Part shown: in pieces, positions 7,421 through 13,986 of the stretch
How positions within the stretch are numbered: the first letter of the stretch is position 1
How the letters are laid out: each line of letters starts with the position of its first letter
Source: a virus
Reading direction: 5' to 3' (one strand)
DNA: 64,000 nucleotides
IMG/VR virus record: IMGVR_UViG_3300044614_000912
Location: 1 to 64,000 of that record
Notes under the pieces: generated by a model
Seen by the model: the letters and a program-made list of their open reading frames with translations, nothing else
What the model was told of the DNA's origin: nothing
Database searches by the model: none
Made by a program: the position numbers and the translations under genes

Positions 7421-7579
7421 ATGAAGAGTGAAAGTTATTTTCTATTGGCAGCTTTTGGTAGTTTTGTTTTTAGCGTTACGCTGTGGTTCTTGGGAGATAC
7501 CGATGTAAATAAGCATCAAGCTATTTTTGTTGGTCTTTGGGTTCCTAGCATTCTCGCACTTGGGAATCTGGTGAAATGA
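7421..7579 (+). CDS. Small two-helix membrane protein
   Basis: Fifty-two residues with two predicted transmembrane helices (YFLLAAFGSFVFSVTLWFL and AIFVGLWVPSILALGNL). An AAAGAAAGG site precedes the ATG and the stop overlaps the next start as ATGA. Unknown function. The 110 bases upstream (7311-7420) hold no gene; they begin with GCCGATA, the block found in three promoters here, but I see no -10 element. Confidence 0.6.
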   Translation: MKSESYFLLAAFGSFVFSVTLWFLGDTDVNKHQAIFVGLWVPSILALGNLVK

Positions 7580-7716
7580 GTAATTTTGCCATCTTTGTTG
7601 TTGGCATAGTTGTAACCCTCATAACTGGTATGGGGGTTATAACCAGCCAAATATTTGTTGCCTATAATAGAAAGTCAAAAACTTATGATATCTCTGAGTC
7701 TATCCAAAATATTTGA
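7576..7716 (+). CDS. Small single-pass membrane protein
   Basis: Forty-six residues with an N-terminal transmembrane helix (FAIFVVGIVVTLITGMGVI) and a short polar tail. ATGA overlap with the membrane miniprotein upstream suggests they act as a pair. Function unknown. Confidence 0.58.
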   Translation: MSNFAIFVVGIVVTLITGMGVITSQIFVAYNRKSKTYDISESIQNI

Positions 7717-7782
7717 AATAAGTTTAGGAATTATAGTTGCACGAACAATAATATTTTTCTTGAAAAAGATGAATATACATAT

Positions 7783-8226
7783 ATGAAATATAGAACAAGT
7801 CCAGAGCGATATTCATTTTGGGAACAATGCGATAAGAGAAGTCTTGAAGAAGGTAGAATGAATCAAGAGACTTATGACATTATGAGAGAATATTGGCAAA
7901 AAGGTAAAGACAGGGATGCTATACCAACCAACGATCTGCCAGACCTAGAATATGAGTTGAGAACCAGTGACTATATCTATGATAAATGTATAAATTCAGA
8001 AGATTACTGTAGAGACTTATATGCTACACTATGCAACAATGAGTTTACCAAAGGTAGCAAAACATGTTCCTATACATGGAGAACAGTTGGTGGTATAATC
8101 GCCAATATACTAGAAAAGGGCGACTATATTGATTGGTACTGTTCTGGTAATGAAGGTTTTATAACAGAAGAAGTAAAACAAGACCTAGAAAATATGGGAT
8201 GGTTTGCGTATGAAAGCAATACTTGA
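7783..8226 (+). CDS. Hypothetical protein
   Basis: One hundred and forty-seven residues. The C-terminal half contains WRTVGGIIANILEKGDYIDW YCSG-type residues, a pattern I associate with uncharacterised phage and bacterial proteins, and ends in a helix (VKQDLENMGW). No catalytic signature recognised. Confidence 0.7.
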   Translation: MKYRTSPERYSFWEQCDKRSLEEGRMNQETYDIMREYWQKGKDRDAIPTNDLPDLEYELRTSDYIYDKCINSEDYCRDLYATLCNNEFTKGSKTCSYTWRTVGGIIANILEKGDYIDWYCSGNEGFITEEVKQDLENMGWFAYESNT

Positions 8227-8431
8227 ATTTAATTTGCCAGAAGAAGAATATGAATTCAATCGGGCTGTTCAGTCTAAAAATTTGAGCGGAGCCATGTTCG
8301 ATATTGAACAACAGCTTCGATCATGGTATAAATACGGACATGAATTCAAAGATGCGGATGAAGCCGTCAGAGAAATTAGAGATTATTTCTACAGAGTTAT
8401 AAACGAGTACAACATAACCATATTAGACTAG
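8210..8431 (+). CDS. Conserved phage protein of unknown function
   Basis: Seventy-three residues from the ATG at 8210 (MKAILEFNLPEEEYEFNRAV). This opening matches a very widespread family of small phage proteins starting MKAILEFNLPEE, which decides the start. Function unknown. Its stop codon abuts tRNA-Gly. Confidence 0.8.
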   Translation: MKAILEFNLPEEEYEFNRAVQSKNLSGAMFDIEQQLRSWYKYGHEFKDADEAVREIRDYFYRVINEYNITILD

Positions 8432-8504
8432 GCAGCAGTAACTCAATTGGCAGAGTACTAGATTTCCAATCTGGCTGTTGAGGGTTCGATTCCCTTCTGC
8501 TGCT
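8432..8504 (+). tRNA. tRNA-Gly (anticodon UCC)
   Basis: Acceptor GCAGCAG pairs CTGCTGC, anticodon stem CTAGA/TCTGG with loop TTTCCAA giving UCC, and T arm with TTCGATT. CCA is not encoded. It would read GGA, a common glycine codon in this phage. It starts directly after the stop of the upstream gene, so it must be processed from an mRNA. Confidence 0.92.
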
Positions 8505-8519
8505 TTATAAGGAGAATGT

Positions 8520-8777
8520 ATGAGAACTTTTAAACAGAAGACGGCACAAGTATTAGATAAAATTTATTGTGACATATGTTCTTCGTGTTGTAGTAATGAA
8601 TACGATCATGAATATGCCCTCATAGAAGCATCTTGGGGGTATTTCAGCAAACGCGACGGAGAAAAGCACGACATTCACATTTGTGAAAATTGTTTTGAAG
8701 ATTTATTAGCTTGGATGAAAAACAAAAGAAAAATTCATGGATACAAACCAGAATCCGATCCCCTCGCAGGAATATAG
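8520..8777 (+). CDS. Putative zinc-binding protein
   Basis: Eighty-five residues with CDICSSCC near residue 18 and ICENCFEDLL near residue 60, a paired CxxC arrangement around EASWGYFSKRDGEKHD. Similar small zinc-binding proteins are common in bacteria and phages and have no assigned function. TAAGGAG precedes the ATG. Confidence 0.75.
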   Translation: MRTFKQKTAQVLDKIYCDICSSCCSNEYDHEYALIEASWGYFSKRDGEKHDIHICENCFEDLLAWMKNKRKIHGYKPESDPLAGI

Positions 8778-8805
8778 GAAGCAGAATATAATTCTCAGGG
8801 AAGGA

Positions 8806-8964
8806 ATGATTGAATTGCATCATAATCCTATGATAACCAAAAGGTGTTTCAACGTTAGGGTTATAACTTATGATGGGTATGCTGATATGAACTTATCCGA
8901 AGGCGATCTATTGGAAATATGTAAAGGCATTTTAGATTTTATAGAGGTTAGGAAGAATGATTGA
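8806..8964 (+). CDS. Hypothetical small protein
   Basis: Fifty-two residues from the ATG at 8806 (MIELHHNPMITKRCF), chosen because AGGGAAGGA precedes it; an upstream in-frame ATG at 8737 would overlap the zinc-binding gene by 41 bases. Beta strands followed by a C-terminal helix (DLLEICKGILDFIEV). Function unknown. Confidence 0.58.
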   Translation: MIELHHNPMITKRCFNVRVITYDGYADMNLSEGDLLEICKGILDFIEVRKND

Positions 8965-9070
8965 AGACATAGTACTGAACAGTCGATATGTAATCATAGC
9001 GGCTCTTTTGGTATGGTATGGATTATACCTATATCTTGCAAAGGAGTATGGATACATAGACGAAGATTAA
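8957..9070 (+). CDS. Small membrane protein
   Basis: Thirty-seven residues with one transmembrane helix (YVIIAALLVWYGLYLYLA) and an acidic tail (YIDED). GGAAG lies just before the ATG and it overlaps the upstream gene by eight bases. Function unknown. Confidence 0.5.
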   Translation: MIEDIVLNSRYVIIAALLVWYGLYLYLAKEYGYIDED

Positions 9071-9075
9071 AATAA

Positions 9076-9085
9076 GTGTATAAAT
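9076..9085 (+). promoter_or_regulatory. Candidate phage late-type promoter
   Basis: GTGTATAAAT, close to the T4 late promoter core TATAAATA, lies 36 bases before the thioredoxin ATG in a 51-base gap. Three other gaps have the same GTGTATA core (9485, 12460, 26402). The gp55-like sigma at 25926 is the obvious reader. No -35 box is evident. Confidence 0.45.
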
Positions 9086-9121
9086 TTAAGGATGAATTAC
9101 ACCATAATAAGGAGATTTAGC

Positions 9122-9472
9122 ATGAATAATCGAAATATAGCAAGCGTCTTTTTACTCTCCTTTCTTATATCATTAGCAACAGTTTTCTCATATTCTCACG
9201 GTCAAGAAGAAAATCGACCAACACTCATAGTATTTTCCGCAGATTGGTGTAATGCCTGCAAGGTGGCAAAAAACGATATAAACAATGATCCTAATTTATC
9301 TGAGGTAGTTAAGAAATATTTCGTCGTAACGGCGAATTACGATGTTGACAAAGACTTGGTGGAAGGGTACAATGTTGACAGGATACCAACTTTTGTGGTT
9401 ATCAACAAGTTAACGGTGACAAAAAAAGTTGGATATAATGGACCAAAAGACTTAATCAAATTTTTAAAATAA
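9122..9472 (+). CDS. Exported thioredoxin-like protein
   Basis: One hundred and sixteen residues from the ATG at 9122, preceded by AAGGAGA. An N-terminal signal peptide or anchor (SVFLLSFLISLATVFSYSHG) leads to a thioredoxin fold with active site WCNAC (about residue 43) and cis-proline loop RIPTFVV. It should act in the periplasm or membrane as a disulfide reductase or isomerase. Possible partners are the cysteine-containing exported proteins of this phage (trypsin-like protease, 2144 product), which is inference. A likely late-type promoter precedes it. Confidence 0.85.
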   Translation: MNNRNIASVFLLSFLISLATVFSYSHGQEENRPTLIVFSADWCNACKVAKNDINNDPNLSEVVKKYFVVTANYDVDKDLVEGYNVDRIPTFVVINKLTVTKKVGYNGPKDLIKFLK

Positions 9473-9484
9473 TCCTTTTGAAGT

Positions 9485-9492
9485 GTGTATAT
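9485..9492 (+). promoter_or_regulatory. Candidate late-type promoter upstream of miniprotein and tmRNA
   Basis: GTGTATAT, the same core as at 9076, 12460 and 26402, in the 73-base gap before the gene at 9546. A small palindrome ACTGAT-AAG-ATCAGT follows at about 9512-9526. If used, it would also transcribe the tmRNA. Weakest of the four sites. Confidence 0.3.
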
Positions 9493-9545
9493 CTTATTAG
9501 CCCGCCAATTTACTGATAAGATCAGTCCCACCTAAAGGAAATATT

Positions 9546-9722
9546 ATGAAATACAGACTTTTGTTTATTTGTCTATTATCAGTTTTATTTGTTTCATTAA
9601 CAATGAATGTGATTCATTCAGAATCGTTATCTGCGACAAAAGAAAGTTTAAGAATATCTGATATGGTACAAAACAAAGTAATTAATGATTTGTATAACAG
9701 AATAACCGAATTAGAAAACTAA
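9546..9722 (+). CDS. Small exported or membrane protein
   Basis: Fifty-eight residues: N-terminal hydrophobic segment (LLFICLLSVLFVSLTM) followed by a polar helix ending LYNRITELEN. TAAAGGAA precedes the ATG. The stop codon ends one base before the 5' end of the tmRNA, so mRNA and tmRNA probably share a primary transcript. Function unknown. Confidence 0.58.
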   Translation: MKYRLLFICLLSVLFVSLTMNVIHSESLSATKESLRISDMVQNKVINDLYNRITELEN

Positions 9723-10077
9723 GGGGGCGTAACGGTATCGATTGGATATAGAAAATTATATTAGCAAGTAGTGGTTGATCGACCGGCCACTTTAAAAGTC
9801 GATTAAACGCTTTAACTGGCGAAACTCAGTTAGCTCTCGCTGCCTAATAAAAACGGGCAGTGACGGATTGCGATTGCGAATGAGGGTAGCGATCAAAAAT
9901 CCGTTGTCAAATCCCTCTGCACTTACAATGCCCAGCGGGTTGTAGGTTAAGAGCAGCTGGTAAGACATAGCAAATCTTGTTTGCTCTATAGCTATGTTTA
10001 ACTCATGAGCAAAATAAACTTGTAGAAGATGTAATTAGACATATCGCAAGACAGGGGTTCGACTCCCCTCGCCTCCA
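9723..10077 (+). ncRNA. ssrA: Transfer-messenger RNA (tmRNA)
   Basis: Phage-encoded ribosome-rescue RNA. The 5' end GGGGGCG pairs with the 3' end CGCCTCC (one G-U pair), T arm GGGG-TTCGACT-CCCC lies 5' of it, and the usual GGTATCGA segment follows the acceptor strand. An internal reading frame at 9809-9850 encodes a tag ending LALAA followed by TAATAA, exactly as in bacterial tmRNAs. With GCT at 9809 as resume codon the tag is ALTGETQLALAA. About 355 bases is a normal size. CCA is not encoded (CTA follows the discriminator). It would tag stalled polypeptides for proteolysis and recycle ribosomes, using host SmpB. Confidence 0.92.
9809..9850 (+). other. tmRNA tag-peptide reading frame
   Basis: Twelve codons from GCT reading ALTGETQLALAA and a double stop TAATAA. 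The resume codon is inferred: the frame is fixed by the LALAA end, an alanine codon is the usual first tag codon, and it follows TTAAAC. The C-terminal LALAA is the ClpXP-type degradation signal of bacterial tags. Confidence 0.75.
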
Positions 10078-10082
10078 CTATC

Positions 10083-10217
10083 ATGAATACCATAGTTACT
10101 AAACCGCTGTGTCCAAGAATTATTCATGATGAAACTACGGGACTAATCGTTTCTGTGGTTGGAATAGTATTGTGTTCTTTTGCTCTATATAGAATATTGA
10201 AATATTACAATAGTTGA
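10083..10217 (+). CDS. Small membrane protein
   Basis: Forty-four residues starting MNTIVTKPLCPRIIHDE with one transmembrane helix (LIVSVVGIVLCSFALYRIL) and a short basic end. Lies six bases after the tmRNA. Function unknown. Confidence 0.5.
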   Translation: MNTIVTKPLCPRIIHDETTGLIVSVVGIVLCSFALYRILKYYNS

Positions 10218-10228
10218 AAGGAAAATTT

Positions 10229-10486
10229 ATGAACCATATTACTGTTAGTTTTCTCCGTCATTGTGGATATAAGGTTGCTGTAAGGCATCACAGATTTCAT
10301 CATGGTGATGGAACGGTCAAGCCAAAGGGTGGCATGACAGAAATTATTATTGATAGCCCTCACGGCGAACACTTTGAGGGTCGAGCAAGATGCTGCCTAC
10401 AGGACAACTATGACAAAAAGCTTGGTATTAGAATTGCCCTTGGACGATCTGAGGTTACTAAGCATCTTTCTGTTGTGCCGCAGTGA
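10229..10486 (+). CDS. Hypothetical His-rich small protein
   Basis: Eighty-five residues from the ATG at 10229 (MNHITVSFLRHCGYKVAV), preceded by GAAAGGA. Histidine-rich (RHHRFHHGDG) with strand-like HEGRARCC-type segment; metal binding is possible but not shown. Its 3' end carries the -35 element of the next promoter. Confidence 0.62.
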   Translation: MNHITVSFLRHCGYKVAVRHHRFHHGDGTVKPKGGMTEIIIDSPHGEHFEGRARCCLQDNYDKKLGIRIALGRSEVTKHLSVVPQ

Positions 10487-10501
10487 TGACCAGACTATAA
10501 T
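10473..10501 (+). promoter_or_regulatory. Sigma70-type promoter
   Basis: TTGTGC (10473-10478), 17-base spacer, TATAAT (10496-10501). It starts in the end of the upstream gene and leads into a 104-base leader before the gene at 10591. The leader contains an inverted repeat (TCATGGT/ACCATGA, about 10552-10582) whose right arm touches the ribosome site. Confidence 0.6.
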
Positions 10502-10590
10502 AAGGTAGTTGTGGTGCCAAAAGTCAGCCGTGAGAATGGTGGACATTTGGAGTCATGGTAGAAATTAAACTTTAACCATGAGGTAAAACC

Positions 10591-10830
10591 ATGAAAACCT
10601 TATCTATTAATCATTGGAACAGACAGGAGTTACAGGATAAATACATAGATGCAATAATCGCTAACATGGATTTTATGCAAATAAGAAGCATGTTAAGAGA
10701 TTATCTGAATGAAGAAAAAAATCTTTATTCAAATGATGACTTGCGTGATGAGATATTATGTCGCAATTCCAATATCAAGAACGAAGTTGTTTCAAACGTT
10801 CCGTTCATTTATATGGAGGAGTTATCATGA
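10591..10830 (+). CDS. Hypothetical protein, paralogue of next gene
   Basis: Seventy-nine residues (MKTLSINHWNRQELQDKYID). Shares the pattern Y-x-D-x-I, a central MDF-x-x-I, +DY, EK and EI with the following gene, so the two look like a tandem duplication. Helical, no known function. Translationally coupled to the next gene by ATGA. Confidence 0.65.
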   Translation: MKTLSINHWNRQELQDKYIDAIIANMDFMQIRSMLRDYLNEEKNLYSNDDLRDEILCRNSNIKNEVVSNVPFIYMEELS

Positions 10831-11075
10831 GACATCTACATATTACATCTGACAACAAGCCCTACTTTGTAAGACGATATACAGATTACATAGTTTCTAG
10901 GATGGATAATCTTGAAATTATGGATTCGTTTAAGGATTACTTCTATAGAGAAAAAATTGGTTATCCAATAGAAACTTTAGAAGTAGAAATCAATAGATAT
11001 TGTCCAGAAATTCTTGACGATCATATCGCGGAAGAAGTTGTGGGAAAGGGGGTGGAATATGCCAAGAGTATTTAA
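10827..11075 (+). CDS. Hypothetical protein, paralogue of previous gene
   Basis: Eighty-two residues from the ATG at 10827 (MRHLHITSDNKPYFVRRYTD), preceded by GGAGGAG. The segments YTDYIVSRMDNLEIM, FKDYFYREK and LEVEINRYCPEIL line up with the upstream protein. Role unknown. Confidence 0.66.
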   Translation: MRHLHITSDNKPYFVRRYTDYIVSRMDNLEIMDSFKDYFYREKIGYPIETLEVEINRYCPEILDDHIAEEVVGKGVEYAKSI

Positions 11076-11301
11076 AAGACTCCTGACATTTGAGATAGAG
11101 GGTGAGATTTATGACGCTAACACAAAAGCAGAAGAAGTAATCAAAAACTATGACTTTCATTTCAAAGATTATGATGATGGTGGATCACACTCATTTTTAA
11201 CTTTGGAACATAAAGACCACATAGGAAAAATAACAAGAATATCAAACAGACCTAAAATTCAAAAAAGTAAAAAACCAGATACGGAATATTTCGTTATATG
11301 A
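11059..11301 (+). CDS. Hypothetical protein
   Basis: Eighty residues from the ATG at 11059 (MPRVFKRLLTFEIEGEIYD) after GGGGGTGG. Beta-rich, basic C-terminus (RPKIQKSKKPD). Overlaps the upstream gene and ends in ATGA with the next. Unknown. Confidence 0.6.
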   Translation: MPRVFKRLLTFEIEGEIYDANTKAEEVIKNYDFHFKDYDDGGSHSFLTLEHKDHIGKITRISNRPKIQKSKKPDTEYFVI

Positions 11302-11387
11302 GTAAGATGATTAGGCTGTTATTTTCAGCAGTATTAGGATACTTTATAGGATATCTCTTGGGTAGAACAATAGGAATATATTTCTGA
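11298..11387 (+). CDS. Glycine-zipper membrane miniprotein
   Basis: Twenty-nine residues, MSKMIRLLFSAVLGYFIGYL..., one transmembrane helix with small residues spaced as G-x3-G-x3-G (LGYFIGYLLGRTIG), a packing motif. Starts by ATGA and ends by TGATG overlap, which supports expression. Function unknown. Confidence 0.5.
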   Translation: MSKMIRLLFSAVLGYFIGYLLGRTIGIYF

Positions 11388-11698
11388 TGGAACCAGAATG
11401 GAATCATATAATTAATGAGGATGACGCAACTATGTTGGGATTACGACCAAGAATAAATTATTCCCACGATAAGTTTTTAAATATGCACTTCGGATGGCTA
11501 AAAAATAGAGTTTGGACTCTCAAGTTTAGTTTTGCTAATCGTGTATGCTATATTAGCGGTAAGTCTTTACGATATTGTTTGGCCTATCGCGGTAGAAAGC
11601 AAATTAGTGGATTACTAACGTCACACAAGACTCACAGTGATGATATTTGGATATCTCAATCAGAATATCTTAAGCTGATATCGTTAAATAAAGTATGA
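11387..11698 (+). CDS. Hypothetical protein
   Basis: One hundred and three residues, MEPEWNHIINEDDATMLGLRP..., basic and aromatic-rich, mostly beta. TGATG coupling to the membrane miniprotein upstream. No domain recognised. Confidence 0.62.
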   Translation: MEPEWNHIINEDDATMLGLRPRINYSHDKFLNMHFGWLKNRVWTLKFSFANRVCYISGKSLRYCLAYRGRKQISGLLTSHKTHSDDIWISQSEYLKLISLNKV

Positions 11699-11819
11699 GG
11701 TAAGCATGTTCTTTTGCTCCTACAATAAATTAATCAAACAATTGCGAAAGATGGATATGCGAACTATTCATCCAATCGCATTTCATAACTACTTAGTTCG
11801 TACAGAGAAAGGTGAAATA

Positions 11820-12113
11820 ATGGCTCTAGTATATAGTGTTACAGCCGCAGCACCAGTAGACGCTGATGTTGTTGAAAGAAGACTAACAGTAACAGTTAAT
11901 GGTGAAGAAAAAAGTAGTCAAGTCTACGCATCGGAAACTACAGCTTTTGGTGAGCTTTCGTTCGCCCAAAGCGATAATGTAGTTCTTACTCTAGTAGATG
12001 TAGATGACGCTGGAAATGTTAGCACCCCAGCAGTTCTTGAATTCGTAGCAGCAGACACAATTCCTCCAGTAGCACCCGGAGGATTGGGCGTTGCTCTAGT
12101 ACGAGAAGAATGA
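11820..12113 (+). CDS. Small Ig-like beta-sandwich protein
   Basis: Ninety-seven residues from the ATG at 11820 (MALVYSVTAAAPVDADVVER), preceded by GAAAGGTG. Alternating strands (RLTVTVNGEE, NVVLTLVDVDDAGNVSTPAVLEF) and an acidic, Thr/Val/Ala-rich composition suggest an immunoglobulin-like or fibronectin-like domain, as in small accessory virion proteins. The frame is open back to an ATG at 11706 with its own GAGG site, so a 135-residue form is possible. A strong terminator follows. Confidence 0.68.
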   Translation: MALVYSVTAAAPVDADVVERRLTVTVNGEEKSSQVYASETTAFGELSFAQSDNVVLTLVDVDDAGNVSTPAVLEFVAADTIPPVAPGGLGVALVREE

Positions 12114-12144
12114 TCTATAATTACTAAAAACACTCCATGTTTAG

Positions 12145-12173
12145 GGGGATAGTTAAAAGCTATCCCCTTTTTT
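12145..12173 (+). terminator. Rho-independent terminator
   Basis: GGGGATAG (12145-12152), seven-base loop, CTATCCCC (12160-12167), then TTTTTT. Perfect eight-base-pair stem and U tract; ends the transcript of the Ig-like gene. Confidence 0.92.
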
Positions 12174-12176
12174 ATT

Positions 12177-12371
12177 ATGAAACTATACTTTTCGTTAAAT
12201 CAAGCACTAGAGTGTGGTAAAGTTTGCCACTATTTGACCAAAGCTATTCATGAGCATTTAGAAACAAATGGCACTCTAGAAAATGCTGTGCTGATTATAG
12301 AGATTAAAGACTCTATTGAACATCAAACATTACCTAAATTGGAACATAATTATGATATTGAAACGCCTTAA
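12177..12371 (+). CDS. Hypothetical small protein
   Basis: Sixty-four residues (MKLYFSLNQALECGKVCHYL), starting just after the terminator with its ribosome site inside the U tract region. Helix-strand composition. Weak initiation context, so expression is uncertain. Confidence 0.5.
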   Translation: MKLYFSLNQALECGKVCHYLTKAIHEHLETNGTLENAVLIIEIKDSIEHQTLPKLEHNYDIETP

Positions 12372-12450
12372 TTTATTGCCTATTTTCATCATTTATTTTA
12401 TTGATCCACATAAGTATGGCATATTTAGCCATCTAGTATCTATAGGTTAA
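12352..12450 (+). CDS. Possible membrane miniprotein
   Basis: Thirty-two residues, MILKRLNLLPIFIIYFIDPH..., with a hydrophobic segment. Overlaps the end of the previous ORF. No good ribosome site; could be spurious. Confidence 0.3.
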   Translation: MILKRLNLLPIFIIYFIDPHKYGIFSHLVSIG

Positions 12451-12459
12451 TACAATAAA

Positions 12460-12469
12460 GTGTATATTA
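12460..12469 (+). promoter_or_regulatory. Candidate late-type promoter
   Basis: GTGTATATTA, the same GTGTATA core as at 9076, 9485 and 26402, 33 bases before the HNH nuclease ATG. It is followed at 12468-12492 by an imperfect hairpin (TATGAAGG/CTTTCATA). Confidence 0.4.
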
Positions 12470-12501
12470 TGAAGGTGCTTTAACTTTCATAAGAGTACAT
12501 T

Positions 12502-12849
12502 ATGTTTTGGCTATTTAAAAAACTTGGATATGGATATTCTACACGCTCTCCAAAATGGAGAGAGGTTAGGAAAAAACACCTAGAAAGTCAACCGTTTTGT
12601 CAAGCCTGTGGGCGAAAAGATGATTTGGAGGTTCATCATATAGAACCAGTACATAAAAATCCAGATAGAGAGCTTGATCCAAATAACTTGATTACCCTAT
12701 GCGGTAAAACGTGTCATCTAATATTTGGTCATTTAATGGATTATAAAAGCTGGAATGACGATGTAGTTTCTGACTGCGAATCTTATCTTTCAAAAATTCA
12801 GCAGAGGCCATACCATGAAAACAATCATAAAATTAGCTCTATTTTTTAG
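12502..12849 (+). CDS. HNH endonuclease
   Basis: One hundred and fifteen residues with the classical HNH core: CQACG (about residue 33), LEVHHIEPVH, DPNNLITLCGKTCH. The two cysteine pairs bind a structural zinc and HH provides the catalytic histidine. Small HNH proteins act as homing nucleases, restriction-like enzymes or packaging partners of terminase; no terminase is seen here, so a mobile or host-DNA-cutting role is possible. Its 3' end overlaps the start of the protease gene by 35 bases in another frame. Confidence 0.85.
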   Translation: MFWLFKKLGYGYSTRSPKWREVRKKHLESQPFCQACGRKDDLEVHHIEPVHKNPDRELDPNNLITLCGKTCHLIFGHLMDYKSWNDDVVSDCESYLSKIQQRPYHENNHKISSIF

Positions 12850-13609
12850 CTTATGTTTACCAGTGTGCTATTCCGGTACTATTGACCCAAATACTCCCGA
12901 CGAAAAATACGTTGAATTTGGCAAAGATTTCCACTATATTTATGAAATATGTGGAGTATATGAAAACGATGGATTATTTTGTGCATCCGCTGTCGCTATT
13001 GATCCCAATTGGGTTTTAACGGCGGCACATGTTGTTAAGGGTGCAAAGCTGTGCGTAGTTCATAAAGATGACAAAAAATATTTAGTTCATGTAATTATAC
13101 CACATAAAGATTTTAAAGAGAAAAATTATGGAGAAAACGATATAGCATTATGCTATATAGATGAAAAGCTAGATTTAAGTTTCTACCCCGAACTATACGA
13201 TAATGCCGATGAGGTTGGAAAAATATGCACCATATCTGGATATGGATTAACAGGAACGTTCAAAACTGGTAGTTCGTTTTCGGACGGCAAACGCAGAGCG
13301 GGTTCAAACAAAATAGAGTATATAGATAGAGATTTATTGATATGCACACCCTCTGTAGCAAATAAAACATCGCTAGAGTTTATCATTTGTCATGGAGATA
13401 GCGGTGGTGGCCTATTCATAGGCAATAAACTAGCGGGCATCAATTCATGCGTAATGGCTGATGATAAAAAACCAGATTCCACATATGGTGATGAATCTGG
13501 TCACACAAGAATAAGCAAATTTCTACCTTGGATCAGAGAAACAATGCAAAATAAGAGGCCAAACATAAAATCGGTTTTGGGGGTTGACAAATCATCGGAT
13601 ACGAAGTAG
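12815..13609 (+). CDS. Exported trypsin-like serine protease
   Basis: A 264-residue S1-family protease. A signal peptide (IIKLALFFSLCLPVCYSG) is followed by the triad: His in NWVLTAAHVVKG, Asp in GENDIALCYID, Ser in CHGDSGGGLFIG. Eight or so cysteines could form disulfides, fitting export to an oxidising compartment. It should cleave host envelope proteins or process exported phage proteins. Secreted trypsin homologues are unusual in phages. The promoter at 13584 lies in its 3' end. Confidence 0.9.
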   Translation: MKTIIKLALFFSLCLPVCYSGTIDPNTPDEKYVEFGKDFHYIYEICGVYENDGLFCASAVAIDPNWVLTAAHVVKGAKLCVVHKDDKKYLVHVIIPHKDFKEKNYGENDIALCYIDEKLDLSFYPELYDNADEVGKICTISGYGLTGTFKTGSSFSDGKRRAGSNKIEYIDRDLLICTPSVANKTSLEFIICHGDSGGGLFIGNKLAGINSCVMADDKKPDSTYGDESGHTRISKFLPWIRETMQNKRPNIKSVLGVDKSSDTK

Positions 13610-13612
13610 AAT
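13584..13612 (+). promoter_or_regulatory. Sigma70-type promoter
   Basis: TTGACA (13584-13589), 17-base spacer, TAGAAT (13607-13612), at the end of the protease gene and 33 bases before the next start. The spacer carries CGGAT rather than GCCGAT. Drives the 13645-14917 genes including thyX. Confidence 0.72.
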
Positions 13613-13644
13613 AGGTTGTTGAGAATTCCCTAGAGGACCAAGCA

Positions 13645-13986
13645 ATGAAACTTGAAGATGCAGAAAAGTTAGATAGTGGCGATATTGTTTATGATCCATT
13701 TGGATGCCCAGTAGTTATTTCATCTTGGGTTAGACATTTTAATGATATTGATGGATTATATTTTGGTACAATATCCACAGACCTCAAATTAACCACATAT
13801 CACTACAAAGAATTAGAACTAATTGATGAAGAAATGCTTTGTGACGAACACAAAAGCTATCTTGCTTGGATAAGGGAAGAAAAGAAACCCTTTACATTTG
13901 AAACCAAAGAAGCATATATACAAGGATATGCTGCGGGATTTTCTGCAAAACGTCAAAGAAACTCAGAGGAGCAACTTCAAAAATGA
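13645..13986 (+). CDS. Hypothetical protein
   Basis: One hundred and thirteen residues; N-terminal LDSGDIVYDPFGCPVVISS looks like a small SH3-like barrel, C-terminal helix FETKEAYIQGYAAGFSAKRQR resembles a motif seen in phage accessory proteins. Coupled to thyX by ATGA. Function unknown. Confidence 0.65.
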   Translation: MKLEDAEKLDSGDIVYDPFGCPVVISSWVRHFNDIDGLYFGTISTDLKLTTYHYKELELIDEEMLCDEHKSYLAWIREEKKPFTFETKEAYIQGYAAGFSAKRQRNSEEQLQK

